This document shows positions 17,601 to 24,895 of a DNA stretch of 33,452 bases, piece after piece. The translations under genes and the position numbers were made by a program. The stretch is from Telmatospirillum sp. (GTDB lineage Bacteria > Pseudomonadota > Alphaproteobacteria > Rhodospirillales > Magnetospirillaceae). The notes under the pieces are model-generated. The model was not told the origin of the DNA. It did not search any database and worked only from the letters and a program-made list of their open reading frames with translations. Location: NCBI GenBank assembly GCA_031291415.1, contig JARLJB010000382.1:1-33452 (forward strand). Direction: 5' to 3'. Within the stretch, counting starts at the first letter, position 1; every line of letters begins with the position of its first letter.

Positions 17601-18140
17601 GGCTTGGCTTTCGATGAGGCGCGCCTTTCCCATGGCGAAATCGACGACGCCGCCGAATTCCGTAAGAACGGCCCGATCCAGTTTCCGGCTGTTTTGCAAA
17701 AGTGCTGTGATGGCTTCCTGCTGGCGGCCATGCTGGGCGAGCGACAGGACGTCGTCGCGCAGAGGGCGCCATTCGGCAAGCGCCCTTTCCAGCCGGTCGA
17801 AACTCCGGGGATCGCCAAGAAAGCGTTGGCGCGCGTTGGCAAGCCGGGTGGTAATCTGATCGTCCAAGACGGCGATTCGGGCAATATCGGCGTCGATCTC
17901 CGCAGGGCTGGTGGCGGTGACAATTTCCCGAACGAGTTGGCGGCCATTCGAAAAATCGTAGCTGGCTTGCAGGGTCTCGGTGCTGACGGTGAAGGGATGC
18001 TCGTAAAGATCCGACGTGGTCTGCCACAGTTGGTTCATGCTGTGGAGCGCGAAACCGCCAAGAGCGGCCAACAGCAACAGCAAGGCCGCGTATCCCGCAG
18101 CGAGTCTTACGAAAATACTGGCGGTACGCGGCGACGACAT
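14646..18140 (-). CDS. Hybrid sensor histidine kinase (4HB-like, HAMP, GAF, coiled coil, HisKA, HATPase, three receivers)
   Basis: A 1164-aa inner-membrane kinase, first gene of the operon. TM1 is about residues 12-32, a periplasmic helical sensor resembling MCP four-helix bundles spans 33-188, TM2 is about 189-211, and HAMP about 212-265. A GAF-like domain follows (285-420). A Glu-rich heptad coiled coil (432-515) is built of repeated EEL units. HisKA has H535 in SHELRTPLN, and HATPase_c has N655, DTGIGI (688-693) and GGTGLGL. Receiver 1 (778-870) is degenerate. Receiver 2 has D945 and receiver 3 has D1090, both normal. This domain plan matches kinases that phosphorylate separate regulators through their own receivers. 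The stop overlaps cheR by 4 bp. An AT-rich patch upstream of the start probably holds the operon promoter. Confidence 0.93.
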   Translation of the reverse strand: MSSPRTASIFVRLAAGYAALLLLLAALGGFALHSMNQLWQTTSDLYEHPFTVSTETLQASYDFSNGRQLVREIVTATSPAEIDADIARIAVLDDQITTRLANARQRFLGDPRSFDRLERALAEWRPLRDDVLSLAQHGRQQEAITALLQNSRKLDRAVLTEFGGVVDFAMGKARLIESQAKREHADAQLGLLAFLAAIATFGLLIAVLITRGIVQPLDALRHSMIGLAKGNLAVAIPSGLRLREVEAMASAVTVFKDAAQDLNDRSWVKSRITELSAMMQTAEAPERFAQALANGLTPLVGAAAVAVHLWDGRTECFEMAGGRGLPANNDRPHVACRPNEGLVGQCAVAKATVLHTDLPPSYWKISSGLGEAPPRLALMAPVVVKDVTLAVIEIAAFRLFSKAERALIDELLPVIALNLEILNRTMRTQQLLMETQRQSEELKVSEEELRTQSDELQAANEELRSSSDALFQQTEELRASEEELRSQREELQSTNEELTGKAAALEIAHEESQRHVLELDLASRYKSEFLANMSHELRTPLNSLLILAKSLSGNETGNLDAEQVESARIIHESGTHLLHLINDVLDLSKVEAGKMEVIVDQIRLDDFAASIEHRFRRLAEAKTLSLTVETAGDLPPVFVGDRAKLDQILNNLVGNAIKFTPRGGVTVSLASVSQSAPGDALLEIAVADTGIGIAADKLDRIFGAFEQADGTTSRQFGGTGLGLTISARLAELLGGRVHVESTPGRGSRFTLRLPLVPGQDAAATVDRTPAPYTSPSSDDVILVIEKNDAFAQMLCDMTRQRGFKALRAASGDAGIELAARCRPAGILLDAGPAGKGDGIEVVEALKKNPATRSIPVHFITRRAAGLEDKTSEEDGRKQIDEIFDRLRHDFGSESRRILIVDDDAATRRATTLLVRSDQVEIVEARTGEQALEMLRTSHFDCVILDLMLPDFSGFELLDRVAALQIVLPPVVVYSAMDLSYEENLRLREYTDSIVIKGIRSPERLLDEVSLFLHAVQSAHPPDLHEPRRSTENRDGLAGHTVLVVDDDMRNAFALSKVLRGNGLTVRLAQDGYKALAQLNEAPGIELVVMDVMMPGMDGLTTMREIRKQHRFATLPIITLTAKVMPGDREHCLEAGADEYLSKPVDIDLLLATIALLLATKGKSA

Positions 18141-18236
18141 GGCTGGCCTCCGCGCCAGTTCCTCTCAGTCCTGAGCCGCCTGACGCATACGGTCCCGGCG
18201 GAATCGTCAGCCATTTCCAGAACAAAAACAATCTGA

Positions 18237-18259
18237 AATTTAGTGATATTAATTTAGTG
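18237..18259. promoter_or_regulatory. AT-rich patch with a direct repeat upstream of the kinase-CheR-CheB operon
   Basis: AATTTAGTG occurs at 18237-18245 and again at 18251-18259, a 14-bp step, inside the only AT-rich stretch of the 215-bp gap (18141-18355). It is about 100 bp upstream of the kinase start, so it may hold the operon promoter or a regulator site. I could not assign clear -35 and -10 boxes. Confidence 0.3.
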
Positions 18260-18355
18260 CAACTACAAGGATACGGAATTCCTCAGTCGCGGGACGATCC
18301 CCAGGACCATGATTCACGTGGGGACGTCCGCCAGTCCGGCATTCCGCCTGCCACG

Positions 18356-19528
18356 CTATTCGGAGATCGGGGCATCCCGGCGATAAGGGCCGCAGTCCGT
18401 CATCTCCTGGATGGTCTCGGTGATCTGTCGCCTTTCCTCGTCGAGGAAGCGGGCGACGGCGCGTCGGAACGATCCGTCGGCGATCCAGTGGGCGCTCCAG
18501 GTTTCGACCGGAAGATAGCCGCGGCTGATCTTATGTTCCCCCTGGGCGCCGGCTTCGACACGGGACAGACCCCGCGAGATGGCGAAGTCGATGGCGCGGT
18601 AATAGCACATCTCGAAATGCAGAAAGCGGAAGTCGCCCTCGGCGCCCCAATTGCGGCCGTAAAGCGTGTCCTTGCCCAGCAGATTGAGCGCGCCGGCCAC
18701 CCAGCGCCCATGCCTTTCGGCCATGATCAGCACGACGCGATCGGCCATCGTTTCTCCCAGCCGGGAAAAGAAATCGCGGGTCAGATAGGCGTTGGCCCAT
18801 TTCTTTTCGACGGTGTCGAGATAAAACCGATAGAAAGCATCCCAGTGCGACTCTTCGATCTCCGCGCCGGTCAGCGTATGGATGGTGACGTCAAGACTAT
18901 TGGCGCGTTCCCGTTCCTTGCGGATGGTTTTGCGTTTGCGCGACGAGAGGGCGGCGAGAAAATCGTCGAAATCACGATAGCCCTGGTTGGTCCAATGATA
19001 TTGTTCGCCAAGGCGCAACAACCAGCCATGCGCCGTCAGCCGTTCCGCTTCGTCGCGGGTAGGGAAGGTGATGTGCGCCGACGACAGTTTGGCCTTTTTG
19101 CAGAGCGTCGTCATGGCCTCGGCGAGGCCTTCCTCCAGCCCCATCTGCAATCCGTCGGGGTGGATCAACAGGCGTGGTCCGGTCACCGGAGTGAAGGGAA
19201 TGGCGCATTGCAGCTTTGGGTAATAGCGGCCGCCGGCCTTGTGCCAGGCGTCGGCCCAGGCCCAATCGAAGACATATTCGCCGTAAGAATGGGTTTTCGC
19301 ATAAAGAGGCGCACAGCCCAGCAGCTTGCCGCTTGGGCTTTCGGCGACCAGATGGCAAGGCGTCCAGCCGCTGGCCGGCGCCGCCGAGCCGGAGTCCTCC
19401 ATGGCGCGGAGAAAGGCATGAGTGCAAAATGGGTTGTCGTCACCGGCACAGGCGTCCCAGGCCTCGGCAGGAATGTCCGAGATTGCCCGGACACTGCTGA
19501 TCGCCACGCCGTCGCTTCCATCGGGCAT
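18356..19528 (-). CDS. GNAT-like N-acyltransferase, COG3146 family
   Basis: A 390-aa soluble protein of the GNAT-like family often labelled peptidogalycan biosynthesis protein or predicted N-acyltransferase. Recognisable pieces are NPFCTHAFLRAMEDSGSA, YVFDWAWADAW, FTPVTGPRLL, the basic segment SSRKRKTIRKERERA, ALNLLGKDTLYGRNWG and EAGAQGEHKISRGY, which are strongly conserved in this family. The biochemical reaction is not established, though a GNAT fold transferring an acyl group is expected. I chose ATG 19528; an in-frame TTG at 19594 gives 22 more residues but would leave no room for the divergent gene's start region. It is divergent from the DUF445 gene with 68 bp between starts. Confidence 0.82.
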   Translation of the reverse strand: MPDGSDGVAISSVRAISDIPAEAWDACAGDDNPFCTHAFLRAMEDSGSAAPASGWTPCHLVAESPSGKLLGCAPLYAKTHSYGEYVFDWAWADAWHKAGGRYYPKLQCAIPFTPVTGPRLLIHPDGLQMGLEEGLAEAMTTLCKKAKLSSAHITFPTRDEAERLTAHGWLLRLGEQYHWTNQGYRDFDDFLAALSSRKRKTIRKERERANSLDVTIHTLTGAEIEESHWDAFYRFYLDTVEKKWANAYLTRDFFSRLGETMADRVVLIMAERHGRWVAGALNLLGKDTLYGRNWGAEGDFRFLHFEMCYYRAIDFAISRGLSRVEAGAQGEHKISRGYLPVETWSAHWIADGSFRRAVARFLDEERRQITETIQEMTDCGPYRRDAPISE

Positions 19529-19596
19529 GCCTGTTTTTCCATTGGCTGTGAAGAGGCTGGACTTTACATGGGGTGTGTTGGATCCGAGGTTCAAGT

Positions 19597-20850
19597 GTGA
19601 ATAGGATGCTAGCTGTCAGCGGTGATCCACTGAAAGCCCGGGCACTTCGTCGAATGCGTTCGATCGCCACCGGCCTGTTGCTGCTGATGGCGACGGTTCT
19701 CGTCCTCGCTCGTGCGAACCAATCGATCCATCCGGCGTTGGCCTATGTCGCGGCCTTCGCGGAGGCGGCTCTGGTCGGCGGACTGGCTGATTGGTTCGCC
19801 GTGACCGCGCTGTTTCGCCATCCGCTCGGCCTGCCGATTCCCCACACGGCCGTCGTCCCGCGCAACAAGGACCGGATCGGCGACTCTCTCGGCAATTTTG
19901 TTGCCAACAATTTCTTGAGCCCGGACGTTCTTTTGCCAAAGCTCAAGACGCTCGACGTCGCCCGACGGCTGGCCGATTGGCTTGGTCGCGAGGACCACGC
20001 CCGACTTGCCGCGAAGCGCTTGGCGGCGGCCGTGCCGCCGCTGATTGCCGCCCTGCAGGACGAACCCGTCCGGCAGATGTTGAGCAATGCGGCACTGCGG
20101 CGATTGCACGGCATCGCCGCGGCACCCTTGATGTCGCGTATTCTGACCATCCTGGTGGCCGGTGGGCAGCATCTGGCGCTGTTTGATATCGGTCTTGCGG
20201 CGGCCCGCCAGTTCGTTGCCGAAAATCAGGAGTCGATTCGCCGCAGCATCAATGAAAAATCGAGCTGGTGGGTCCCCGAATGGATCGACAGCCGGCTGGC
20301 CAAGCGCATTCTTGTCGGGGTGGAGGAGACTCTGGACGAGATGGCCGCCGCCGACCATCCCTGGCGCTTGCAGTTCCAGAGCAGCGTCGAGAGCCTGATC
20401 GATCGTCTTGCCCATGCGCCGGAAACCCAGGCCCGGGCAGAGACCCTGAAGGAAGAGCTGATCGCGCATCCCGAGGTGCAGGCCTATCTCGCATCGCTGT
20501 GGACGGAAACCAAGCAGATGTTGCTGACCGATCTGGCCGGCGGCGATCGTGTCGAGCGGGCGCTGGCCGGGGCGCTTTCCGGTTTGGCGGTGCATCTGGT
20601 CGAGGATGGGCGGCTGCGCGATCTGGTGAATTCCTGGGCGGTCCGGATCATTTTCTTCATGGTCGTCCCCAACCGCCAGCGACTCGGCAATTTCATGGCG
20701 GGCGTCGTGCACGGTTGGGACGCGAGGACGGTTGTCGGCAAGCTTGAGCTGCAGTTCGGCCGTGACCTGCAATATATCCGGGTCAATGGGACGCTGGTCG
20801 GCGGTCTGGTGGGATTGGCCATTCACGCGGCGACGACCGCCTTCGGCTGA
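19597..20850 (+). CDS. DUF445 family membrane protein (YjiN-like)
   Basis: A 417-aa protein of the DUF445/YjiN family of unknown function. Two hydrophobic segments near the N-terminus (about residues 21-40 and 48-75, with the conserved VGGLADWFAVTALFRHPLG), a long helical middle, and a C-terminal hydrophobic hairpin (LVGGLVGLAIHA) match the family. PIPHTAVVPRNKDRIGDSLG is its best-known signature. I take GTG 19597, which has GAGG about 6 nt upstream. ATG 19606 is the alternative, but its only SD-like bases abut it. The LysE-family gene follows after 31 bp on the same strand and may be co-transcribed. No function is claimed. Confidence 0.88.
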   Translation: MNRMLAVSGDPLKARALRRMRSIATGLLLLMATVLVLARANQSIHPALAYVAAFAEAALVGGLADWFAVTALFRHPLGLPIPHTAVVPRNKDRIGDSLGNFVANNFLSPDVLLPKLKTLDVARRLADWLGREDHARLAAKRLAAAVPPLIAALQDEPVRQMLSNAALRRLHGIAAAPLMSRILTILVAGGQHLALFDIGLAAARQFVAENQESIRRSINEKSSWWVPEWIDSRLAKRILVGVEETLDEMAAADHPWRLQFQSSVESLIDRLAHAPETQARAETLKEELIAHPEVQAYLASLWTETKQMLLTDLAGGDRVERALAGALSGLAVHLVEDGRLRDLVNSWAVRIIFFMVVPNRQRLGNFMAGVVHGWDARTVVGKLELQFGRDLQYIRVNGTLVGGLVGLAIHAATTAFG

Positions 20851-20881
20851 TCTTGAGCAGAGTGAGAAAGGACTCGTTTCG

Positions 20882-21502
20882 ATGCTCGATCTTGGACAAC
20901 TGGCGGGGTTTCTTGCGGCGGCCGTGGTGATCACGCTGGCGCCGGGCCCCGACATTCTGATGGTTCTGGGGCTCGGCCTGTCGCGCGGGCGGCGTCTTGG
21001 CATGGTGTTCGGTTTGGGATGCGCTCTTGGTTGTCTCAGCCATACTGTGCTGGCGGCGGTCGGCGTCAGCGCGATGATCGCCGCTTCGCCGGTCCTCTTC
21101 ACCGCCTTCCGGGTTGCCGGAGGTCTTTATCTGGTGTGGCTGGGACTCAAGGCGTTCCGTCGCCGGGGTGGAACGGCGGCGATGGCCGGTCCGGCGGGGA
21201 CCGGCAGGTCTCTTCTTGTCCGGGGACTGCTGGCCAATGCCATCAATCCCAAAGTGGCTCTCTTTTTCCTGGCCTTTTTGCCGCAGTTCATCGTCGCCGA
21301 GCGGGGAATGATCTGGTGGCAGACCATCCAGTTTGGTGTCTTGTTCACCTTTCAGGCGGCGATCCTGTTTGCCTTGGTCGGGTGGTTTTCCGGCCACGTC
21401 GGGCATTGGCTGTCGCGCCGGCCAAAGGCCGGGCTGTGGCTCGACCGGCTGTCCGGCGGTGTCTTCCTGCTGTTCGGCGCCAGGCTGATTTTTGCCCGAT
21501 GA
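20882..21502 (+). CDS. LysE/RhtB-family exporter
   Basis: A 206-aa polytopic membrane exporter of the LysE/RhtB family. The family marks are ITLAPGPDILMVLGLGLSRG in the first segment, VAGGLYLVWLGLKAFR at the end of the third, and ANAINPKVALFFLAFLPQF in the middle. GAAAGGA lies about 9 nt before ATG 20882. The open frame extends upstream only as antisense-like sequence inside the DUF445 gene. It is probably co-transcribed with DUF445 and ends 6 bp from the convergent methyltransferase gene. The substrate is likely an amino acid or homoserine-like molecule and cannot be fixed from sequence. Confidence 0.9.
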   Translation: MLDLGQLAGFLAAAVVITLAPGPDILMVLGLGLSRGRRLGMVFGLGCALGCLSHTVLAAVGVSAMIAASPVLFTAFRVAGGLYLVWLGLKAFRRRGGTAAMAGPAGTGRSLLVRGLLANAINPKVALFFLAFLPQFIVAERGMIWWQTIQFGVLFTFQAAILFALVGWFSGHVGHWLSRRPKAGLWLDRLSGGVFLLFGARLIFAR

Positions 21503-21508
21503 TGGGGC

Positions 21509-22306
21509 TTAAAGCTGTCCGCACGCCAGATGGTGCAAGACGATGCCGCTGGTCGTCGCCACATTGAGCGAATCGAATCCGGCCGCCATCGGGATGCTGA
21601 CCGAGTGGCTGCGTTCAAGAAGGGCGGCGGGCAATCCTTCGCCTTCGGTGCCGAGCAACACGGCGGCGCGATCGGGCCGCGTCAGCCGGGCCAGCGGCAT
21701 CTTCCCGCGCGGGCTGAGCGAGACCGCCGAAAAGCCCTGCGCGGCCAGCAGAGCCAGGATATCGGTGCCGGCGTCCCAGCGGGTGAAGGGGACGCGCAGG
21801 CAGCCGCCGACCGAGACGCGGATCGCCTTGCGATAGAAGGGGTCGCAGCACTGTTGATCGAGCAGGACGGCCTCGACGCCGAAGGCGGCGGCGTTGCGGA
21901 ATAGTCCGCCCATATTGTCGTGATTGGCGATGCCGCACAGCACCATGACGATCGATCGCGGCGCACAGCCGGCCAGCAGTTGCGTCGCGTCGGGCAATGG
22001 GGCGCGTGCCGCAAGCGCCAGAATGCCGCGGTGCAGGGGAAAGCCGGCGATGGCGTCGAGGACCGGCTGTTGCGCGGAATAGATCGGGGTGTCGTCAGGC
22101 AGTCCGGTCAACAGCGGCGCCAGGGGTTCCAGGCGCTTTTCGGCGATCAGCAGGGCGAGGGGCCGGTGTCGGCTGGCCAGCAGGACGCGGAGGACGACCT
22201 CGCCTTCGGCGATGAAATGTCCCTGACGTCCGACCAGATCGCGTTCGCGAATGTCGCGAAACGGCGCGATCCGGGGGTCTTCAGGATTGGAAATCGGGAT
22301 GATCAC
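21509..22306 (-). CDS. SpoU/TrmH-family RNA 2'-O-methyltransferase
   Basis: A protein of about 265 aa in the SPOUT (trefoil-knot) RNA methyltransferase family, which methylates a ribose 2'-OH in tRNA or rRNA with SAM. The three family motifs are clear: GIANHDNMGGLFRNAAAFG, VLLGTEGEGLP and IPMAAGFDSLNVATTSGIVLH. An N-terminal substrate-binding region (FRDIRERDLVGRQGHFIAEG) precedes them. I chose GTG 22306 because the protein then begins just before NPEDPRIAPF, as family members usually do; an in-frame GTG at 22354 is possible. It ends 6 bp from the convergent LysE-family gene. The exact RNA target is unknown. Confidence 0.87.
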   Translation of the reverse strand: MIIPISNPEDPRIAPFRDIRERDLVGRQGHFIAEGEVVLRVLLASRHRPLALLIAEKRLEPLAPLLTGLPDDTPIYSAQQPVLDAIAGFPLHRGILALAARAPLPDATQLLAGCAPRSIVMVLCGIANHDNMGGLFRNAAAFGVEAVLLDQQCCDPFYRKAIRVSVGGCLRVPFTRWDAGTDILALLAAQGFSAVSLSPRGKMPLARLTRPDRAAVLLGTEGEGLPAALLERSHSVSIPMAAGFDSLNVATTSGIVLHHLACGQL

Positions 22307-22354
22307 AGGCGGAAAGGTCCTTAATACCAAGTCGCGGAGATCGGAACCGATCAC

Positions 22355-22466
22355 CGCCCGTCATGCGCCGGGCGGGACGCCTCCGCGTCCCTTGGCTACG
22401 CGCCAACGGGCGCGGGCGCGCAATGCGCCAACCAAGGCTCGATGAGTCCTCCTCATCGAGCCTTGG
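22355..22466. repeat. Cluster of consecutive hairpins between the nickel permease and methyltransferase genes
   Basis: Four inverted repeats follow one another: CGCCCG 22355-22360 with 22369-22374; GGGACGC 22374-22380 with 22385-22391; TTGGC 22392-22396 with 22402-22406; and a perfect 15-bp stem CCAAGGCTCGATGAG 22432-22446 with 22452-22466 (5-nt loop). The last is the strongest. It lies 27 bp past the stop of the leftward permease gene, where a terminator is expected, though no T-run follows. The whole resembles an extragenic palindrome cluster. Confidence 0.65.
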
Positions 22467-22493
22467 CATTAGACGACGAAGGATCGGCCGCTT

Positions 22494-23528
22494 TCAGGCA
22501 GCGGCTTCGATCTCGTCGTAGCCTTTCCATCGGTAGATGGCAACCGAGACCAGCCAGCTCACGGCGAAAATGCCGATGATGACGAAACCGAGCAGGCCGA
22601 AGTTTTCGTTGAGGCTGCCGACCGCCTCCCAGAACGGGCCTTCGAGAGCCAGCTTGTCGGCGATCAGTCCCAGCGTTTCGATGCCGCCGATCAGCACGGC
22701 GACCAGGACCGAAACCAGGGTGATCGTCATGTTGTAGTAAAGTTTTCTGATCGGTTTGACGAAAGCCCAGTCATAGGCGCTCAGCATCAAGGTGCTGTCC
22801 AGGGTGTCGACCAGCGACATGCCGGCGGTGAACAGGGCCGGGAAGATCAAAATCGACCAAACCGACAGGCCCTTCGACGCTTCGGTCGCCGATATCCCCA
22901 GGAGTCCGACCTCGGTCGCCGTGTCGAAGCCCATGCCGAACAGCAGGCCCAGCGGATACATATGCCAGCTTTTGCCGATCAGGCGGAACAGCCGGCGAAA
23001 AAGGCGCCCCAGAAAGCCGCGGCTGGCCAGCAAGAGGTCGATATCCTCCTCGACCAGGCGTCCTCCGTGTCGGACGGTCTGGAAGCTGCGATAGATGGCC
23101 GCCAGGATGATGAGATTGGCGGTAGCGATGGCGAACAGGAAAAAAGCCGAGACACTGGTGCCGATGATGCCGCCGACTTCCTTGAAGGCGCTGAAGCGGT
23201 CCTGCAGTGCGGCAGCGGTGGCGGCGATGGCGATGGAAAGTGAAATCACCACACTCGAATGGCCGAGCGAGAAGAAGAATCCGACGGCGATCGGTCGTTT
23301 GCCTTCCTGCATCAGCTTGCGGGTGACGTTGTCGATGGCGGCAATGTGATCGGCGTCCACCGCGTGGCGAAGGCCAAAACTGTAGGCGAGGAACGCCGTT
23401 CCCAGAAGAAGCGGGTAGTCGCGAAAGGTGACGAGCGCCCATCCCCAAGCCAGCAGATTGGCCGTGATCAGCAATCCATAAAGCCCTAACAGCCTGCGTC
23501 GCAAACTGCCGTCGACCTTGCTGAACAT
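22494..23528 (-). CDS. NiCoT-family nickel/cobalt permease (HoxN/NixA-like)
   Basis: A 344-aa inner-membrane permease of the NiCoT family for high-affinity Ni2+ (or Co2+) uptake. The family signature RHAVDADHI is at residues 54-62, FSLGHSSVV at 86-94, and GMGFDTATEVGLL further on, with about eight hydrophobic segments. I used ATG 23528; a GTG at 23540 in the same frame is also possible, and neither has a perfect ribosome-binding site. It is divergent from nikR across a palindrome matching the NikR operator, and its probable -10 box overlaps that palindrome, so repression by Ni-NikR is strongly implied and nickel is the likely substrate. No urease or hydrogenase gene is in the window. Confidence 0.92.
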   Translation of the reverse strand: MFSKVDGSLRRRLLGLYGLLITANLLAWGWALVTFRDYPLLLGTAFLAYSFGLRHAVDADHIAAIDNVTRKLMQEGKRPIAVGFFFSLGHSSVVISLSIAIAATAAALQDRFSAFKEVGGIIGTSVSAFFLFAIATANLIILAAIYRSFQTVRHGGRLVEEDIDLLLASRGFLGRLFRRLFRLIGKSWHMYPLGLLFGMGFDTATEVGLLGISATEASKGLSVWSILIFPALFTAGMSLVDTLDSTLMLSAYDWAFVKPIRKLYYNMTITLVSVLVAVLIGGIETLGLIADKLALEGPFWEAVGSLNENFGLLGFVIIGIFAVSWLVSVAIYRWKGYDEIEAAA

Positions 23529-23560
23529 TCCGGAAAACACGGTCCTGTTGCCCCTGCGCT

Positions 23561-23591
23561 CAGTATGACGAATTTCAGATAAGTCATACTG
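23561..23591. promoter_or_regulatory. NikR operator
   Basis: CAGTATGAC (23561-23569) and GTCATACTG (23583-23591) form a perfect 9-bp inverted repeat with a 13-nt spacer. In the usual notation this is GTATGA-N15-TCATAC, against N16 at the E. coli nik operator. It sits between the divergent nickel permease and nikR genes, so it can control both. Confidence 0.9.
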
Positions 23592-23611
23592 GCCGGCCGA
23601 TCGCTTGTCAA
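23583..23611 (-). promoter_or_regulatory. Promoter of the nickel permease gene
   Basis: Reading leftward, TTGACA (complement of 23606-23611), a 17-nt spacer and TATGAC (complement of 23583-23588) form a sigma70-like promoter. The -10 lies inside the right half of the NikR palindrome, so bound Ni-NikR would occlude it. Confidence 0.65.
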
Positions 23612-23692
23612 CTCCGCGAGGTGTCTCCCGAAGCGTGTGGCGATGTGCTAAACCGCTTCCCGGCAGTGCATGCAAAAAGGCGGGAGAGGCTG

Positions 23693-24187
23693 ATGGAACG
23701 GGTCACGATTTCGCTTGAAGAGGGATTGCTCGCCGAATTCGACGGGTACATGCACCGCAAAGGTTATGAAAACCGCTCGGAGGCCATCCGCGATCTGCTT
23801 CGCGAACGGCTGGAGGCCGACCGGGTCGATAAAGGCGAGGCCCGCCACGCCGTCGGTTGTCTGAGTTATGTCTACAATCACTACCAACGTGAATTGGCGC
23901 GCCGTCTGACCCGATCGCAGCACGATCATCACGATCTGATGCTGTCGACGCTGCATGTCCACCTGGACCACGAGAATTGTCTGGAGGTGGTTCTGTTGCA
24001 GGGAGAGACAGCGGCGGTGCGGCAGTTTTCCGAGGCGACAATCGCCGAAACCGGTGTACGTCACGGCTATCTGCATCTGGTCGCCGCCGATCTGGAACGC
24101 AGCCATCACGACCACGGCCACGCTGTGGAGGATCATCGGCATGACGACGACCGCGAGCCGCACGTCCATCTGAAGCCCAAGACGTGA
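23693..24187 (+). CDS. nikR: Nickel-responsive regulator NikR with His-rich C-terminal extension
   Basis: A 164-aa ribbon-helix-helix/ACT-type repressor. Residues 1-45 form the RHH DNA-binding part (MERVTISLEEGLLAEFDGYM). The C-terminal domain carries the nickel ligands H77, H88, H90 and C96, the E. coli set (H76, H87, H89, C95) shifted by one. E. coli NikR stops near residue 133; this protein continues with a tail rich in His and Asp (HHDHGH, DHRHDDD, HVHLK at 138-160) that could bind extra metal. GGGAGAGG precedes ATG 23693. It is divergent from the nickel permease gene, with its palindromic operator between them. Confidence 0.95.
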   Translation: MERVTISLEEGLLAEFDGYMHRKGYENRSEAIRDLLRERLEADRVDKGEARHAVGCLSYVYNHYQRELARRLTRSQHDHHDLMLSTLHVHLDHENCLEVVLLQGETAAVRQFSEATIAETGVRHGYLHLVAADLERSHHDHGHAVEDHRHDDDREPHVHLKPKT

Positions 24188-24283
24188 CAGTCGAAAACAG
24201 GCTGGAGTGGTCAGCGCTTTGCGCTTTGCTGGCACGCTATCGGTTTGCGAGCATTCGCCCCCAGCCTGATTTCGGTGGAGAGG

Positions 24284-24892
24284 TCACTCGCTCTCAGGTA
24301 ATGCGATGATCGAAATCGCCTCAAGGATGTTTTCCGGACCGCCCTTCGGCGGCCAGAGTCCCGCGGAGTAAGCGGCGGTTCGCAACGATGCGCGTTGTGC
24401 GAGGCTGTCGAACCCCCAAACGTGGGTGATCCGGGGCGGCCCATCGAGCGCAACCATGTTGATCATCAAGTGCGCCGTGTAGTCCCTGGCCGGCGCGATC
24501 GCGGCCTCCCAGCCGGCGAGCGTCGGCGGAAGGCCGCCTGGCTTTAGCTTGTAGGTGCGGAATTCATAGACAGCATCACAGGTGGCAGCCTGCGCTGGCG
24601 GCAGAAAGGGAAAGGGCATGTAGCTGTCCATCTCCAGCGCCGTTATCACCCCACCGGCGTTGAACGGATTGGCACTCGATAGCGCGCGATGCCGCTCCCG
24701 CTGCAGGGCGCCGGCGTCATCGAAGCGGCGCAAGATCAGCATACGCCCGAGTGGGCCGATCTCGGTACGCCAGCAACCCAACAGGGTGCCGGCGGCATCG
24801 GGCATCGAGACCCAGACCCGCGCAGCCTTCGCCACCTCCGATGCGGAGAGAAGCGGGAACGCCAGTGTCGTGAGTTCGTAGAGTTCGCGCAT
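24284..24892 (-). CDS. NIPSNAP family protein
   Basis: A 202-aa protein with two ferredoxin-like NIPSNAP-type repeats: one at residues 1-95 (MRELYELTTLAFPLL to GPLGRMLILRRFDD) and a better one from YEFRTYKLKPGGLPPTLAGW (about 109-128) to TAAYSAGLWPPKGGPENI. The family is a dimeric alpha-beta barrel group of mostly unknown function in bacteria. A full GGAGGT precedes ATG 24892. The short YciI-like gene ends 3 bp before this start, so the two are coupled. The pair is divergent from a LysR regulator, whose target it probably is. Convergent with nikR on the other side. Confidence 0.82.
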   Translation of the reverse strand: MRELYELTTLAFPLLSASEVAKAARVWVSMPDAAGTLLGCWRTEIGPLGRMLILRRFDDAGALQRERHRALSSANPFNAGGVITALEMDSYMPFPFLPPAQAATCDAVYEFRTYKLKPGGLPPTLAGWEAAIAPARDYTAHLMINMVALDGPPRITHVWGFDSLAQRASLRTAAYSAGLWPPKGGPENILEAISIIALPESE

Positions 24893-24895
24893 CGG

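Noticed and set aside
18237-18262. CtrA binding site (TTAA-N7-TTAA) upstream of the kinase operon
   Set aside because: The first TTAA is present but the second half reads CAAC; the match is too poor.
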